From NCBI RefSeq assembly GCF_900143265.1, contig NZ_FRDJ01000005.1, forward strand, positions 62,001-126,000: a stretch of 64,000 nucleotides of DNA. The letters are read 5' to 3'. The position numbers and the translations under genes were made by a program. A model generated the notes under the pieces. That model did not search any database, was not told the origin of the DNA, and saw only the letters and a program-made list of their open reading frames with translations. Of this stretch, positions 37,331 to 46,093 are shown piece after piece (the stretch's first letter is position 1; each line of letters starts with the position of its first letter). The stretch is from Fervidobacterium gondwanense DSM 13020. GTDB taxonomy: Bacteria > Thermotogota > Thermotogae > Thermotogales > Fervidobacteriaceae.

Positions 37331-38083
37331 TTATGCATTTTGCGAAGAGCCGTTGACTATTGCATAGCCAGTCTCTTCAACTTCATAAGCTAACGACTTG
37401 TCGCCCGTGAGAGCAACCTTACCGTCGACGTAAACGTGCACTTTATCAACGTCTAAGTAATTAAGAATCCTCGCGTAGTGGGTTATTATGAGCAGAGAAG
37501 TTCCCTCTTCTTTTAGCTTGTTAATCTGAGAAGCGACTATTCTCAACGCATCGACATCAAGTCCAGAATCTATTTCGTCCAATATTAAGAGCTTTGGTTT
37601 TAAGAACCTTGCTTGGAGAATTTCGCCCTTCTTCCTTTCCCCACCAGAAAATCCAAGATTTACGAACCTTTCAAGGAACTCAGAAGGAAGAGAAACATCG
37701 TTTAATATGGACTTCATCTCCTTATCGAGCTGGAAGAAAGTCTTATCTTCTCCGTGGAGTTTTCTGTAAGCTATGAGCAGGAGCTGGTCAAGTTTAACGC
37801 CCTCTATTTCGTATGGATTCTGGAATGTCATCATTATACCTCTCTGAGCGCGCTCGTCCGTTCTCAGCTCGAGTATTGATTCGCCCTCAAAAAATATGTC
37901 TCCAGAGACAACCTCATATTTCGGATTTCCCATTATCACATTTGCCAGAGTAGACTTTCCAGAACCGTTCGGTCCCATTATTGCGTGCACTTCACCGGGA
38001 TTAATTTCAAGATTCACACCTTTGAGAATTACCTTATCCGATTCGCTCAACTTCGCCACTAAATCCTTTACTTGCAGAAGCAT
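37331..38083 (-). CDS. sufC: Fe-S assembly ATPase SufC
   Basis: 250 residues, an ABC-type ATPase without membrane domain. Walker A MGPNGSGKS, signature GFSGGERKKGEILQ, Walker B KLLILDEIDSGLD. The LDEIDSGLD form is typical of SufC rather than transport ATPases. It powers the SufBCD scaffold. ACGGAGGTG precedes the ATG. First gene of the suf operon, 53 nt from the promoter's TATAAT. Confidence 0.96.
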   Translation of the reverse strand: MLLQVKDLVAKLSESDKVILKGVNLEINPGEVHAIMGPNGSGKSTLANVIMGNPKYEVVSGDIFFEGESILELRTDERAQRGIMMTFQNPYEIEGVKLDQLLLIAYRKLHGEDKTFFQLDKEMKSILNDVSLPSEFLERFVNLGFSGGERKKGEILQARFLKPKLLILDEIDSGLDVDALRIVASQINKLKEEGTSLLIITHYARILNYLDVDKVHVYVDGKVALTGDKSLAYEVEETGYAIVNGSSQNA

Positions 38084-38118
38084 AAAAGCACCTCCGTATA
38101 TTCAATTTTATTAGTTAC

Positions 38119-38163
38119 TTAGGTTTTCCTAATTTATTATACCACACCATTCAGAGTTGTAAA
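38119..38163 (-). promoter_or_regulatory. suf promoter with downstream palindromic operator
   Basis: On the minus strand TTTACA (plus 38158-38163), a 16-bp spacer and TATAAT (plus 38136-38141). A palindrome TTAGG-N4-CCTAA (38119-38132) starts three bases after the -10 box and covers the expected transcription start. That is a position for a repressor, possibly an Rrf2/IscR-type sensor, though the regulator is not in the window. Confidence 0.62.
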
Positions 38164-38180
38164 GTAGATAACGTACAAAT

Positions 38181-38209
38181 TTTGAATAGAAAGCAGAAAA
38201 TGGTATAAT
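38181..38209 (+). promoter_or_regulatory. Promoter of the first ECF transporter operon
   Basis: TTTGAA (38181-38186), a 17-bp spacer and TATAAT (38204-38209). It is divergent from suf. The untranslated leader is only about 37 nt, too short for a vitamin riboswitch. Confidence 0.6.
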
Positions 38210-38252
38210 ATTGATATAGAAAAGACTACCTGATTTTAAGGAGGGGAAGGGT

Positions 38253-38825
38253 ATGGAAAAGTCTTCAAAGTTCAACACGATGGTTCTTGTACTTATACCA
38301 GTTGCGGTGGGTATAAACTATGCGGGTAAGTTCTTTGCCGAATTGCTCAAGTTACCACTTTGGCTTGATTCGATAGGTACAGTTCTTGCGGCGATGCTTG
38401 CCGGTCCAGTTGTCGGCGGAATAAGCGGTGCTATCAACAACATAATATACGGCTTGACGATGGGACCCGTTTCCTTCATCTACGCGCTCACGAGCATAGG
38501 TATAGGTGTAGCAGCTGGTTTGCTCTATAAGGGCAAGATGTTTGAGAACGCTCTCAGGGCGCTCATAAGCGGTCTAATTATTGCACTCGTTGCGACGGTT
38601 ATATCTGTTCCAATCAACGTGATATTCTGGGAAGGACAGACAGGCAATGTTTGGGGAGATGCACTCTTTGCGTTTCTGAGATCAAAGAATGTGGGTATAT
38701 GGCCTGCTTCGTTCTTCGATGAGCTTGTTGTTGACCTTGTCGATAAGGTACTCACCGTCTACATAGCATTTGGAATATTCAAAGCGCTTCCGAAATCGTT
38801 GGTAAGCTCGTTCAGAGAAGAATAA
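38253..38825 (+). CDS. ECF transporter S component (substrate unknown)
   Basis: 190 residues with about six membrane spans. LWLDSIGTVLAAMLAGPVVGG and YALTSIGIGVAAGLL are typical of ECF S components, including the small-residue helix that meets EcfT. It binds the vitamin or metal substrate. AAGGAGGGGAAGGGT precedes the ATG. With the next three genes it forms a complete dedicated module (S-T-A-A). No riboswitch or pathway neighbour indicates the ligand. Confidence 0.85.
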   Translation: MEKSSKFNTMVLVLIPVAVGINYAGKFFAELLKLPLWLDSIGTVLAAMLAGPVVGGISGAINNIIYGLTMGPVSFIYALTSIGIGVAAGLLYKGKMFENALRALISGLIIALVATVISVPINVIFWEGQTGNVWGDALFAFLRSKNVGIWPASFFDELVVDLVDKVLTVYIAFGIFKALPKSLVSSFREE

Positions 38826-38849
38826 TCATAAACTTGGGGAGATTAAAAG

Positions 38850-39632
38850 TTGAAGGTACTGAGTCTTTATGTTGAAAATGATACGCCAGTTCATAAGCTT
38901 GCACCTTCCACGAAGCTCTGGTACGCTTTTTCATCAGTTATAATAGCATTCTTATTTAGTTCATTGTGGATAGGAGCAGTGCTCCTATCCATATCTTTAT
39001 TACTATCTTTAGTAGCAAAGGTATTTCGACATATGTTAAAGCTAATCGGTGCTGTGCTTATCGTTTCTCTTACAATGCTCTTCATACAAGGCATGTACTA
39101 TCAAGGCAATGAAACACTCGTTTTTTCGCTTTGGAAGTTTCATTTTTACAAAGAGGGTCTGATTCACGCTTTATTATTGATACTCAGGGTTTTCAACATG
39201 ATAGTTTCGTTTGGAATATTGATTCTCACAACCAAACCTTCTGATTTGGTTACGGATCTTGTTCAAAACGGACTTTCACCGAGATTTGGATACGTCTTGT
39301 CTTCTGTTCTTCAAGTCATACCCCAGATGATTTCAACATCCTACACGATAATAGATGCGCAGAAATCAAGGGGACTCGATACAGAAGGTAGTGTTTTAAA
39401 AAAATTGAGAGCGTTCTTCGCACTCATAGGACCTCTCGTTTTGAGTTCGCTTGTGGAGGCACGTGAGAGGGCGGTAGCTATCGAACTGAGAGGCTTCAGC
39501 ATTGAAGGGACAAGAACATTTGTAAACCCTGTTGTTGAGAGCCATGCTGATAGATGGATAAAAATGTTTACAAAGACATTGGTTATATTTGCAATTGCAT
39601 GGAGGGGCTTGTTGTGGATAATCCAAAGATAG
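38850..39632 (+). CDS. ecfT: ECF transporter T component EcfT
   Basis: 260 residues. Four to five spans are followed by a cytoplasmic helical part with the two coupling motifs: AQKSRGLD (the A-R-G type box, here S-R-G) and AIELRGFS. These helices seat in the ATPase grooves. TTG start behind GGGGAG. It overlaps the first EcfA gene by 19 nt. Confidence 0.9.
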   Translation: MKVLSLYVENDTPVHKLAPSTKLWYAFSSVIIAFLFSSLWIGAVLLSISLLLSLVAKVFRHMLKLIGAVLIVSLTMLFIQGMYYQGNETLVFSLWKFHFYKEGLIHALLLILRVFNMIVSFGILILTTKPSDLVTDLVQNGLSPRFGYVLSSVLQVIPQMISTSYTIIDAQKSRGLDTEGSVLKKLRAFFALIGPLVLSSLVEARERAVAIELRGFSIEGTRTFVNPVVESHADRWIKMFTKTLVIFAIAWRGLLWIIQR

Positions 39633-40468
39633 TTGTTGATAACTTGAGCTATCGCTATCCAACTGCGCAGAGGTTTGCCATAGAGAATATCTCGTTTAGC
39701 GTTTCAAAAGGTGAATTTGTTGGAGTCATCGGGCGAAATGGTTCTGGAAAATCGACATTATGCCTCTCTATATCAGGGCTCGCACCAAAGCTTTTCCGTG
39801 GTAAGCGCCTTGGTTCTGTTCTTATCGATGGTGTAGACGTGCTTGAAATGTCAAGGCGAGATGTTATTAAAAAGGTAGGTTTAGTGCTTCAAAATCCTTT
39901 TTCACAGATAAGTGGGGCAAAAATGACGGTGTTCGAAGAAGTTGCTTTCGGTCTTGAAAACCTTGGGATCGAGAGAGATGAGATGATTGAGAAAGTTGAA
40001 GCCATTTTGAAAAGAGTGGGGCTTTGGGAGAAAAAATTCGAAAATCCATTTGAACTCTCTGGCGGGCAATTGCAGAGGTTGGCAATAGCGAGTATGTTGG
40101 TGCTTGAGCCTGAAGTGATAATTTTGGACGAACCTACATCTCAACTCGACCCACAGGGAACTGTCGAAGTCTTCGAGATATTAACCGAGCTGAGAAAAAG
40201 CGGTTTCACAATCATTTTGGTTGAGCACAAATTGGAAAAACTCGTGGAATATGCAGACAGAATATTATTCTTAAATGATGGAAAATTAATAGCATACGAT
40301 GAGCCGGAGAAGGTATTCTCAATGGAAGAGGTTGAGACTTATGGAGTAGGTATGCCAATTTACACGTCTTTTTGCAAAAAGCTGAATATTAGAAATCAAA
40401 GCGGATATTATCCGGTGAAGTTTGATGAAACCGTTCAACTGATAAGGTCGCTGAATGGTATAGCATAG
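39614..40468 (+). CDS. ECF transporter ATPase EcfA (first)
   Basis: 284 residues. Walker A IGRNGSGKS, Q-loop LQNPFSQISG, signature LSGGQLQRLAIAS, Walker B VIILDEPTSQLDPQG, H-loop VEHKLE. All ATPase residues are present. GTG 39614 has GGAGGGG 6 nt upstream, within the end of ecfT; ATG 39599 is also in frame but overlaps that site. It pairs with the following degenerate-signature ATPase. Confidence 0.9.
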   Translation: MDNPKIVVDNLSYRYPTAQRFAIENISFSVSKGEFVGVIGRNGSGKSTLCLSISGLAPKLFRGKRLGSVLIDGVDVLEMSRRDVIKKVGLVLQNPFSQISGAKMTVFEEVAFGLENLGIERDEMIEKVEAILKRVGLWEKKFENPFELSGGQLQRLAIASMLVLEPEVIILDEPTSQLDPQGTVEVFEILTELRKSGFTIILVEHKLEKLVEYADRILFLNDGKLIAYDEPEKVFSMEEVETYGVGMPIYTSFCKKLNIRNQSGYYPVKFDETVQLIRSLNGIA

Positions 40469-40484
40469 ACTTAGATTTCAAGAG

Positions 40485-41318
40485 GTGAACATTACGAGCA
40501 GTTTAGAATCTAAATTTGAAAAATCACTGATAACCGTTCAGAATCTGTACTTCACCTACAAAGATGAAGAGTATGTATTAAAAAATATATCCGTTGAAAT
40601 CGACAGCAGGCCTACTGCAATCGTAGGGCAAAACGGAGCGGGTAAGACAACATTCGTCAAGCTTTTAAAAGGTCTTCTGACACCCTCTAAGGGCGATATT
40701 TTTGTCTGCGGTATGAACACAAAGGATAAGACAGTGGCAGAACTTTCAAAAGTCATAGGGCTCGTCTTCCAAAATCCATCAGACCAGATATTCAAAAGCA
40801 AAGTGATAGATGAAGTTATGTTTGGACCACTAAACATTTTAAAAGATAAGCAGGAGGCTTACAAAAAGTCTATCAAAGCTCTTGAAATTGTCGGGCTAAA
40901 TGGCCGTGAGCATGACCATCCGTACGATTTGACACTATCTGAGAGAAAACTCCTCTGTCTTGCATCGGTGCTTGCTATGGAGCCAGACATTCTGATCTTA
41001 GACGAGCCAACGATCGCTCAGGATAGGTATTCTGTAAAGAGATTGGGTGAAATTATCCAAGAGCTTATAAAGAACGGAAAGAGTGTTATAACTATCACGC
41101 ACGATATGGATTTTGTCCTTGAGAATTTTGAAAGAACAATAGTATTTAACGAAGGGATTATAGTCTCAGATGGTGAGACCGAGAAAGTATTGGGCGATGA
41201 CGAAATAATCCAAAAGTCGCATCTTGAAACACCTTGGATAATAAGATTGAGCAGGGTTTTAGATAGAACACCGAGAAGTATTTTTGAAATTCTTGAGAGA
41301 GGTCAAGAAAATATATAA
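40485..41318 (+). CDS. ECF transporter ATPase EcfA' (second, degenerate signature)
   Basis: 277 residues. Walker A VGQNGAGKT, Q-loop FQNPSDQIFKS, Walker B ILILDEPTIAQD and H-loop ITHDMD are intact. The ABC signature reads LTLSERKLLCLAS instead of LSGGQ-type, so one composite ATP site in an A/A' pair is likely weak or inactive. GTG 40485 overlaps AGAGGTG, so the exact start is uncertain. Last gene of the S-T-A-A run. Confidence 0.88.
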   Translation: MNITSSLESKFEKSLITVQNLYFTYKDEEYVLKNISVEIDSRPTAIVGQNGAGKTTFVKLLKGLLTPSKGDIFVCGMNTKDKTVAELSKVIGLVFQNPSDQIFKSKVIDEVMFGPLNILKDKQEAYKKSIKALEIVGLNGREHDHPYDLTLSERKLLCLASVLAMEPDILILDEPTIAQDRYSVKRLGEIIQELIKNGKSVITITHDMDFVLENFERTIVFNEGIIVSDGETEKVLGDDEIIQKSHLETPWIIRLSRVLDRTPRSIFEILERGQENI

Positions 41319-41338
41319 ATCATCTAAGGGGGAGTTTT

Positions 41339-42565
41339 ATGAACACTTTCGCTCTTATTTTCGTAGCCGTAATTGTAGTAAGAGCTGTTTGGGATATCTT
41401 GCTCGATTGGTTAAATCTCAGGTATACTTTAAGTCCAGCTTCGATTATTCCTGAAGTTTTGAAAGACAAATTGACAATGGAAGATTTTGCAAAGGCGAAG
41501 AGCTATTTAAAAGACAGGACCTACTTCGGAATTCTTAGCAAACTTGTGAGCCTTGCTGTTGATTTGGTTCTTATCTTGAAAATTTTCCCGCTGTTAGAGA
41601 ATGTTGTATCAGCAAAAAGTTCAGTGATACTTCAAGCCATATTGTTCTTTGCTTTGTATTATTTGATCGAGAAAATTGTCGAATTGCCATTCAAGGTTTA
41701 CTCAACTTTCGTGATAGAACAGAAATACGGATTCAACACCACTACGCCGAAACTATTCGCGAGAGATGAAATAATAAGCACATTGTTGGCAGCTGCAATA
41801 GGCTTTCCGATAATTGCTGTAATTATGATGGTTATCAAATATACGGTGTGGTGGTGGCAGCTATCACTATTCGCAATTCTTTTCATTTTATTCTTCTCTT
41901 TCATACAGCCCATACTTATAGCTCCGCTGTTCTATAAGTTCTCAAAACTTGAAGATGAAGAGCTTGAAGAGAAGATAAATCAGATACTCAATAGAGCAAA
42001 AATCAAAGTTCCAAATATCTTCAAAATGGATGCATCAAGAAGAACTAAGAAGCAAAATGCATATGTTACAGGCATAGGAAAATCGAGAAGACTTGTGTTG
42101 TTCGATACAATCCTGAGCTATTCGCATGACGAAATATTAGCAGTTGTAGCACATGAGCTCGGACATCATGTGAGAAGGCACTTGCCTAAGCTAATAATTC
42201 TCAACGCTTTATTCATAGCTTTCGTCTTATATCTCACAAACTGGACGTACAACTTTATAAACAGTGCCAAAATTTTTGGAGCATCACAACCATACACAAA
42301 CTTTGCCTACGCTTTCATATTCATCTCTTCTTTGATGTTCTTCATTGAGCCTTTGGTTAACTTCTTCTCTCGAAAAATGGAGTACGAAGCGGATGAATAT
42401 TCCGCAAAGCTCTTAGGAACATCCGAGCCTTTGATCTCATCTTTGAAAAGGCTTGTAAAAGAGAATCTGTCCAACCCGAACCCTATGCCTCTATACAAAG
42501 CATGGCATTACTCGCATCCGGCTCCAGAAGAGAGAATAAAACATCTTTTGGAGCTGAAAATTTGA
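41339..42565 (+). CDS. M48 family membrane metalloprotease (Ste24/CAAX protease-like)
   Basis: 408 residues. Zinc site AVVAHELGHHVRRH with HELGH at 272-276, third ligand in KMEYEADEYSAKLLG. There are about seven membrane spans and the Ste24-like FVIEQKYGFNTTTPKLF near residue 125. The C-terminal HPAPEERIKHL is a family mark. In bacteria it probably degrades or processes membrane proteins; prenylation is not implied. GGGGGAG precedes the ATG, 20 nt after the ECF operon. Confidence 0.92.
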   Translation: MNTFALIFVAVIVVRAVWDILLDWLNLRYTLSPASIIPEVLKDKLTMEDFAKAKSYLKDRTYFGILSKLVSLAVDLVLILKIFPLLENVVSAKSSVILQAILFFALYYLIEKIVELPFKVYSTFVIEQKYGFNTTTPKLFARDEIISTLLAAAIGFPIIAVIMMVIKYTVWWWQLSLFAILFILFFSFIQPILIAPLFYKFSKLEDEELEEKINQILNRAKIKVPNIFKMDASRRTKKQNAYVTGIGKSRRLVLFDTILSYSHDEILAVVAHELGHHVRRHLPKLIILNALFIAFVLYLTNWTYNFINSAKIFGASQPYTNFAYAFIFISSLMFFIEPLVNFFSRKMEYEADEYSAKLLGTSEPLISSLKRLVKENLSNPNPMPLYKAWHYSHPAPEERIKHLLELKI

Positions 42566-42574
42566 AAAGGGGTA

Positions 42575-43123
42575 ATGCGTGTGGCAAGAAGGAGAAAGCA
42601 AACCATATCTCTCGGAAGCTTAGTTACAGCGATAATTGTGCTGATTGTTCTTTTCTTACAGCAACAGGGTGAATTCAAAAAAGCAACAGTATTAGAAGTT
42701 ATAGACGGAGATACAATCAAAGTCAGTATAGCCGGGGAAGAGTACAAAGTCCGGCTTATAGGTGTTAACACACCTGAAACGAAACACCCGGTGAAGAAAG
42801 TGGAATATTACGGTCCGGAAGCGAAGGCTTTTACAAAAAAGTTCTTAACGGGCAGAACTGTATATCTTGAATTTGATGTTGGAGAAAAGGATAGGTACGG
42901 AAGACTTCTTGCGTATGTCTGGCTCGAGAAACCGAAAGATAGAACAAATGAAGAAATTAGAAAGAAAATGTTCAATGCCATATTGTTGCTCGAAGGGTAT
43001 GCGCAAGTAATGACAGTTCAACCTAATGTTAAATATGTGGATTATTTTATAGAATACCAACGCGAAGCGAGAGAAAATAACAAAGGATTGTGGGGGTATA
43101 ACAAGAAGAGAAATAGCAAATAA
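42575..43123 (+). CDS. Thermonuclease (staphylococcal nuclease-like), membrane-anchored
   Basis: 182 residues. One N-terminal span (about 13-29), then an SNase OB-fold: VIDGDTIKV, VRLIGVNTPETKHP with the catalytic arginine and glutamate, EKDRYGRLLAYVW with the second arginine, and NNKGLWG at the end. It should cut DNA or RNA outside the cytoplasm with Ca2+. Start ATG 42575 or GTG 42581. It follows the M48 gene by 9 nt. Confidence 0.92.
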   Translation: MRVARRRKQTISLGSLVTAIIVLIVLFLQQQGEFKKATVLEVIDGDTIKVSIAGEEYKVRLIGVNTPETKHPVKKVEYYGPEAKAFTKKFLTGRTVYLEFDVGEKDRYGRLLAYVWLEKPKDRTNEEIRKKMFNAILLLEGYAQVMTVQPNVKYVDYFIEYQREARENNKGLWGYNKKRNSK

Positions 43124-43208
43124 AGTTGTTGAAAACATTATTCTATCAGTGCTTTGGAATCTGACATTTAAAACGGCCGAGAGCAGTAATATATGTTACA
43201 TAGAGAAT

Positions 43209-43253
43209 TTGGAACGTTCCACAATGATATGATATAATTTGAGTGTTCCACAC
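43209..43253 (+). promoter_or_regulatory. Promoter and repeated operator-like site before the DUF3798 gene
   Basis: TTGGAA (43209-43214), an 18-bp spacer and TATAAT (43233-43238). GGAACGTTCC (43211-43220) is a palindrome overlapping the -35 box. GTTCCACA occurs at 43216-43223 and again at 43245-43252, flanking the -10 box. This suggests repression by a regulator not present in the window. Confidence 0.58.
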
Positions 43254-43275
43254 TATACCGAGGGAGGGGTAGGAT

Positions 43276-44391
43276 ATGAAGAAACTTCTTGTTTTGCTTG
43301 TAGCTGTTCTTCTTGTTTCATCGCTTTACGCAGCTCTTGGATTCAAGATCGGAGTTGTTACGGGAACGGTTTCTCAAGGTGAAGATGAGTACCGCGGAGC
43401 TGAGGCTGTAGTTAAGAAGTACGGTAAAGAGATCATCCACGTGACATATCCAGACAAATTCATGCAAGAGCAAGAAACAACGATAGCAAGAATTGTGGAA
43501 CTTGCGTACGACCCACAGGTAAAGGCTATCGTCATATGCCAAGGAGTACCAGGAACAACAGCGGCAATAAGAAGAGTTAAAGAAATGAGAAAAGATATTG
43601 TCTTTGTTGTCGGAGTGCCACACGAAGATCCAGGTGTCATCTCACCAGCAGCAGATGTGATTCTTGAGGTTGATACCCCAGGTCGTGGAAAGACGATAGT
43701 CGAGCTTGCAAAGAAGATGGGTGTCGAAACGATAATTCACTATTCTTTCCCAAGACACATGAGCTACAAACTCTTAGCTGAAAGAAGAGACATAATGGAA
43801 AAGACAGCTAAGGAAATGGGCATAAACTTCGTATTTGTTTCCGCTCCAGACCCACTTGGAGAACAGGGTTTAACAGGTGCACAACAATTCATTCTTGAAG
43901 ACGTTCCAAGACAACTCGCAAAATACGGTCCAAAGACAGGTTTCTTCTCAACAAACTGCGGTATGCAAGAACCTCTCCAGAAAGCTATACTTAAACATGG
44001 CGGTTACTACCTCGAACCATGCTGTCCATCACCAACGCACGGATTCCCTGGAACTCTTGGTATATCCATTCCTGAAGACAAGAAAGGCGATATGACATAC
44101 ATATTGAAAGTAGTCAACCAAAAGATCGTTGAAATGGGCGGTGCAGGAAGATTTGCAACATGGCCAGTTCCAATGAACATGCTCTTTGTTGAAGCAGGCG
44201 TGGAAATTGCTAAGAACTTGGTCCAGAAGAAAGTCAGCCCAACAAACTTAAATGGTATAAAACTCATCGTTACAGAAGCCGCAAAGACAAAGTATCCAAA
44301 AGCAGCACTTGAGGCAAGAACACTCAGCCCATACAAGAACTACTACATGTTCATCCACAAGTCAGTAATATTTGGGGTTGACAAATTCTAA
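43276..44391 (+). CDS. DUF3798 periplasmic binding protein of an ABC importer
   Basis: 371 residues. Cleavable signal peptide (about 1-20, ending SSLYA; no lipobox cysteine). The DUF3798 fold resembles periplasmic binding proteins: KIGVVTGTVSQGEDEYRGAE, IVICQGVPGTTAAI, PHEDPGVISPAADV and NCGMQEPLQKAI. PCCPSPTHGFPG is a striking family stretch. The three genes behind it encode the ATPase and both permeases, so it is the likely ligand receptor; the ligand is unknown. GAGGGAGGGG precedes the ATG. Confidence 0.85.
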   Translation: MKKLLVLLVAVLLVSSLYAALGFKIGVVTGTVSQGEDEYRGAEAVVKKYGKEIIHVTYPDKFMQEQETTIARIVELAYDPQVKAIVICQGVPGTTAAIRRVKEMRKDIVFVVGVPHEDPGVISPAADVILEVDTPGRGKTIVELAKKMGVETIIHYSFPRHMSYKLLAERRDIMEKTAKEMGINFVFVSAPDPLGEQGLTGAQQFILEDVPRQLAKYGPKTGFFSTNCGMQEPLQKAILKHGGYYLEPCCPSPTHGFPGTLGISIPEDKKGDMTYILKVVNQKIVEMGGAGRFATWPVPMNMLFVEAGVEIAKNLVQKKVSPTNLNGIKLIVTEAAKTKYPKAALEARTLSPYKNYYMFIHKSVIFGVDKF

Positions 44392-44419
44392 TTCGGTGAT
44401 CCATATTTAAACCTAAATA

Positions 44420-44442
44420 GGTGTCGGCATTTTGCCGACACC
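44420..44442 (+). terminator. Intra-operon hairpin after the binding-protein gene
   Basis: A perfect 10-bp stem GGTGTCGGCA/TGCCGACACC with a 3-nt loop and a weak T tract (TTATATT). Between a binding protein and its transporter genes such hairpins often allow partial read-through or protect the upstream message. Confidence 0.75.
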
Positions 44443-44500
44443 TTATATTAATAACCGTGCATTAGTTTAACCATTCCGAAGCGGGGAGGTAAGATACCGG

Positions 44501-46093
44501 ATGAGTTATGTGCTTGAGATGAAGGGGATTTCTAAGTCTTATTACGGCAACCAAGTTCTTAAAAACGTTTCCATATCAGTTGGCGAAGGTGAAGTGCTCG
44601 GCTTAGTCGGCGAAAACGGTGCTGGTAAGTCGACATTGATGAATATCTTGTTCGGGATGCCTGTCATACATTCAACGGGTGGTTTCGAAGGGGAGATAAT
44701 TTTCAACGGTCAGAAGGTGAACATCGATTCTCCCTTGAAAGCGATGGAACTTGGAATAGGTATGGTCCACCAGGAATTCATGCTCTTGCCCGGTTTTACA
44801 GTAACAGAGAATATCAAGCTCAACAGAGAGATAACAAAACCGAATTTTGTAAGCCAAATGTTCGGTAAAAGGTTAGAGACGTTAGATATGCCCACAATGA
44901 GGCAAGAAGCACGAAATGCTTTGGATACTATAAAAATGCACTCAATTGACGAACTTGAGCTAATAGCAAGACTTCCCGTTGCACACAAGCAGTTCGTTGA
45001 GATTGCTCGTGAAATCGATAAGAAAAGTTTGAAGCTACTCGTGCTTGATGAACCTACTGCTGTTTTGACTGAATCGGAAGCAGAAAACTTGTTGAATGTA
45101 ATAAGGTTGCTTTCTGAGAAGGGAATCGCAATAATATTTATATCGCACCGATTACACGAAATTTTGGAGGTAGCGCACAGAATTGTTATACTGCGTGATG
45201 GTATGTTAGTAGCAGAAGGGAAGAAGGAAGAATTTACTATTTATCAAATTGCAGAAAAGATGGTTGGAAGGAAAATCGAGAACGTAGAACTTCCGCCAAG
45301 AAAAAAAGAAATAGATGAAAAAAATGTCATAATGTCAATAAAGCACCTGAAAGTCCATATGCCTGGTGAAGAAGTCCGCGACTTTTCAATAGATATTCGC
45401 GAAGGTGAGATACTTGGAATAGGTGGTCTCGCCGGTCAAGGTAAGCTTGGTGTTGCAAACGGAATATTTGGATTGTATCCAGCCGAAGGGGAAGTAACTT
45501 ACAATGGGAAAGAGTTCCAGCTTAACTCCCCGTTGTATTCTTTGAGAAATGGAATAGTTTACGTTTCAGAAGACAGAAGGGGTGTAGGATTGCTCTTAGA
45601 TGAATCTGTGGAGATGAACATAGTTGCGACGGCAATTTCTGCATTCAATATGTTCACAAAGAAGTTTCTCGGATTAACAATTTACGATAGAAAGGCTATT
45701 CGCGAACATGCTGTAAAACTCATTCATGAGCTTGACATACGCTGTAAAGGACCAACGCAACCTGTGAGGAGGTTGAGCGGTGGTAACCAGCAAAAAGTCT
45801 GTCTGGCAAGAGCATTCACCCTTAATCCGAAATTGCTCTTCGTTTCTGAGCCAACGCGCGGTATTGACGTTGGTGCGAAGAAACTCGTTTTGGATTACCT
45901 TGTCAAATTGAACCGCGAGCATGGAATTACAATAGTTCTCACATCGAGTGAATTAGCAGAGCTCAAATCGATATGTGACAGAATTGCCATCGTGGCAGAA
46001 GGAAAAGTTTCCGCTATCCTTCCACCAACAGCATCCGATGTTGAATTCGGTCTTGCAATGGCTGGAGAGGTAAAGGAGGTAAATGTAAAATGA
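44501..46093 (+). CDS. ABC importer ATPase, ribose/nucleoside type (two ABC domains)
   Basis: 530 residues. Domain 1 has Walker A GENGAGKS, Q-loop VHQEFMLLPGFTVTENIKL and Walker B LLVLDEPTAVL. Domain 2 has a variant P-loop GGLAGQGKLG, signature RLSGGNQQKVCLARA and LLFVSEPTRGIDVG, as in RbsA/MglA-type proteins where site 2 is altered. GGGGAGG precedes the ATG. The ATGA overlap with the permease gene marks one operon. Confidence 0.93.
   Translation: MSYVLEMKGISKSYYGNQVLKNVSISVGEGEVLGLVGENGAGKSTLMNILFGMPVIHSTGGFEGEIIFNGQKVNIDSPLKAMELGIGMVHQEFMLLPGFTVTENIKLNREITKPNFVSQMFGKRLETLDMPTMRQEARNALDTIKMHSIDELELIARLPVAHKQFVEIAREIDKKSLKLLVLDEPTAVLTESEAENLLNVIRLLSEKGIAIIFISHRLHEILEVAHRIVILRDGMLVAEGKKEEFTIYQIAEKMVGRKIENVELPPRKKEIDEKNVIMSIKHLKVHMPGEEVRDFSIDIREGEILGIGGLAGQGKLGVANGIFGLYPAEGEVTYNGKEFQLNSPLYSLRNGIVYVSEDRRGVGLLLDESVEMNIVATAISAFNMFTKKFLGLTIYDRKAIREHAVKLIHELDIRCKGPTQPVRRLSGGNQQKVCLARAFTLNPKLLFVSEPTRGIDVGAKKLVLDYLVKLNREHGITIVLTSSELAELKSICDRIAIVAEGKVSAILPPTASDVEFGLAMAGEVKEVNVK

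Noticed and set aside
40485-41318. Pseudogene status for the second ECF ATPase because of its altered signature
   Set aside because: The frame is intact, the Walker, Q and H motifs are conserved, and asymmetric ATP sites are normal in A/A' ECF pairs.
41339-42565. Protein prenylation pathway implied by the Ste24-like protease
   Set aside because: M48 Ste24 homologues are common in bacteria without CAAX prenylation; no prenyltransferase is nearby.
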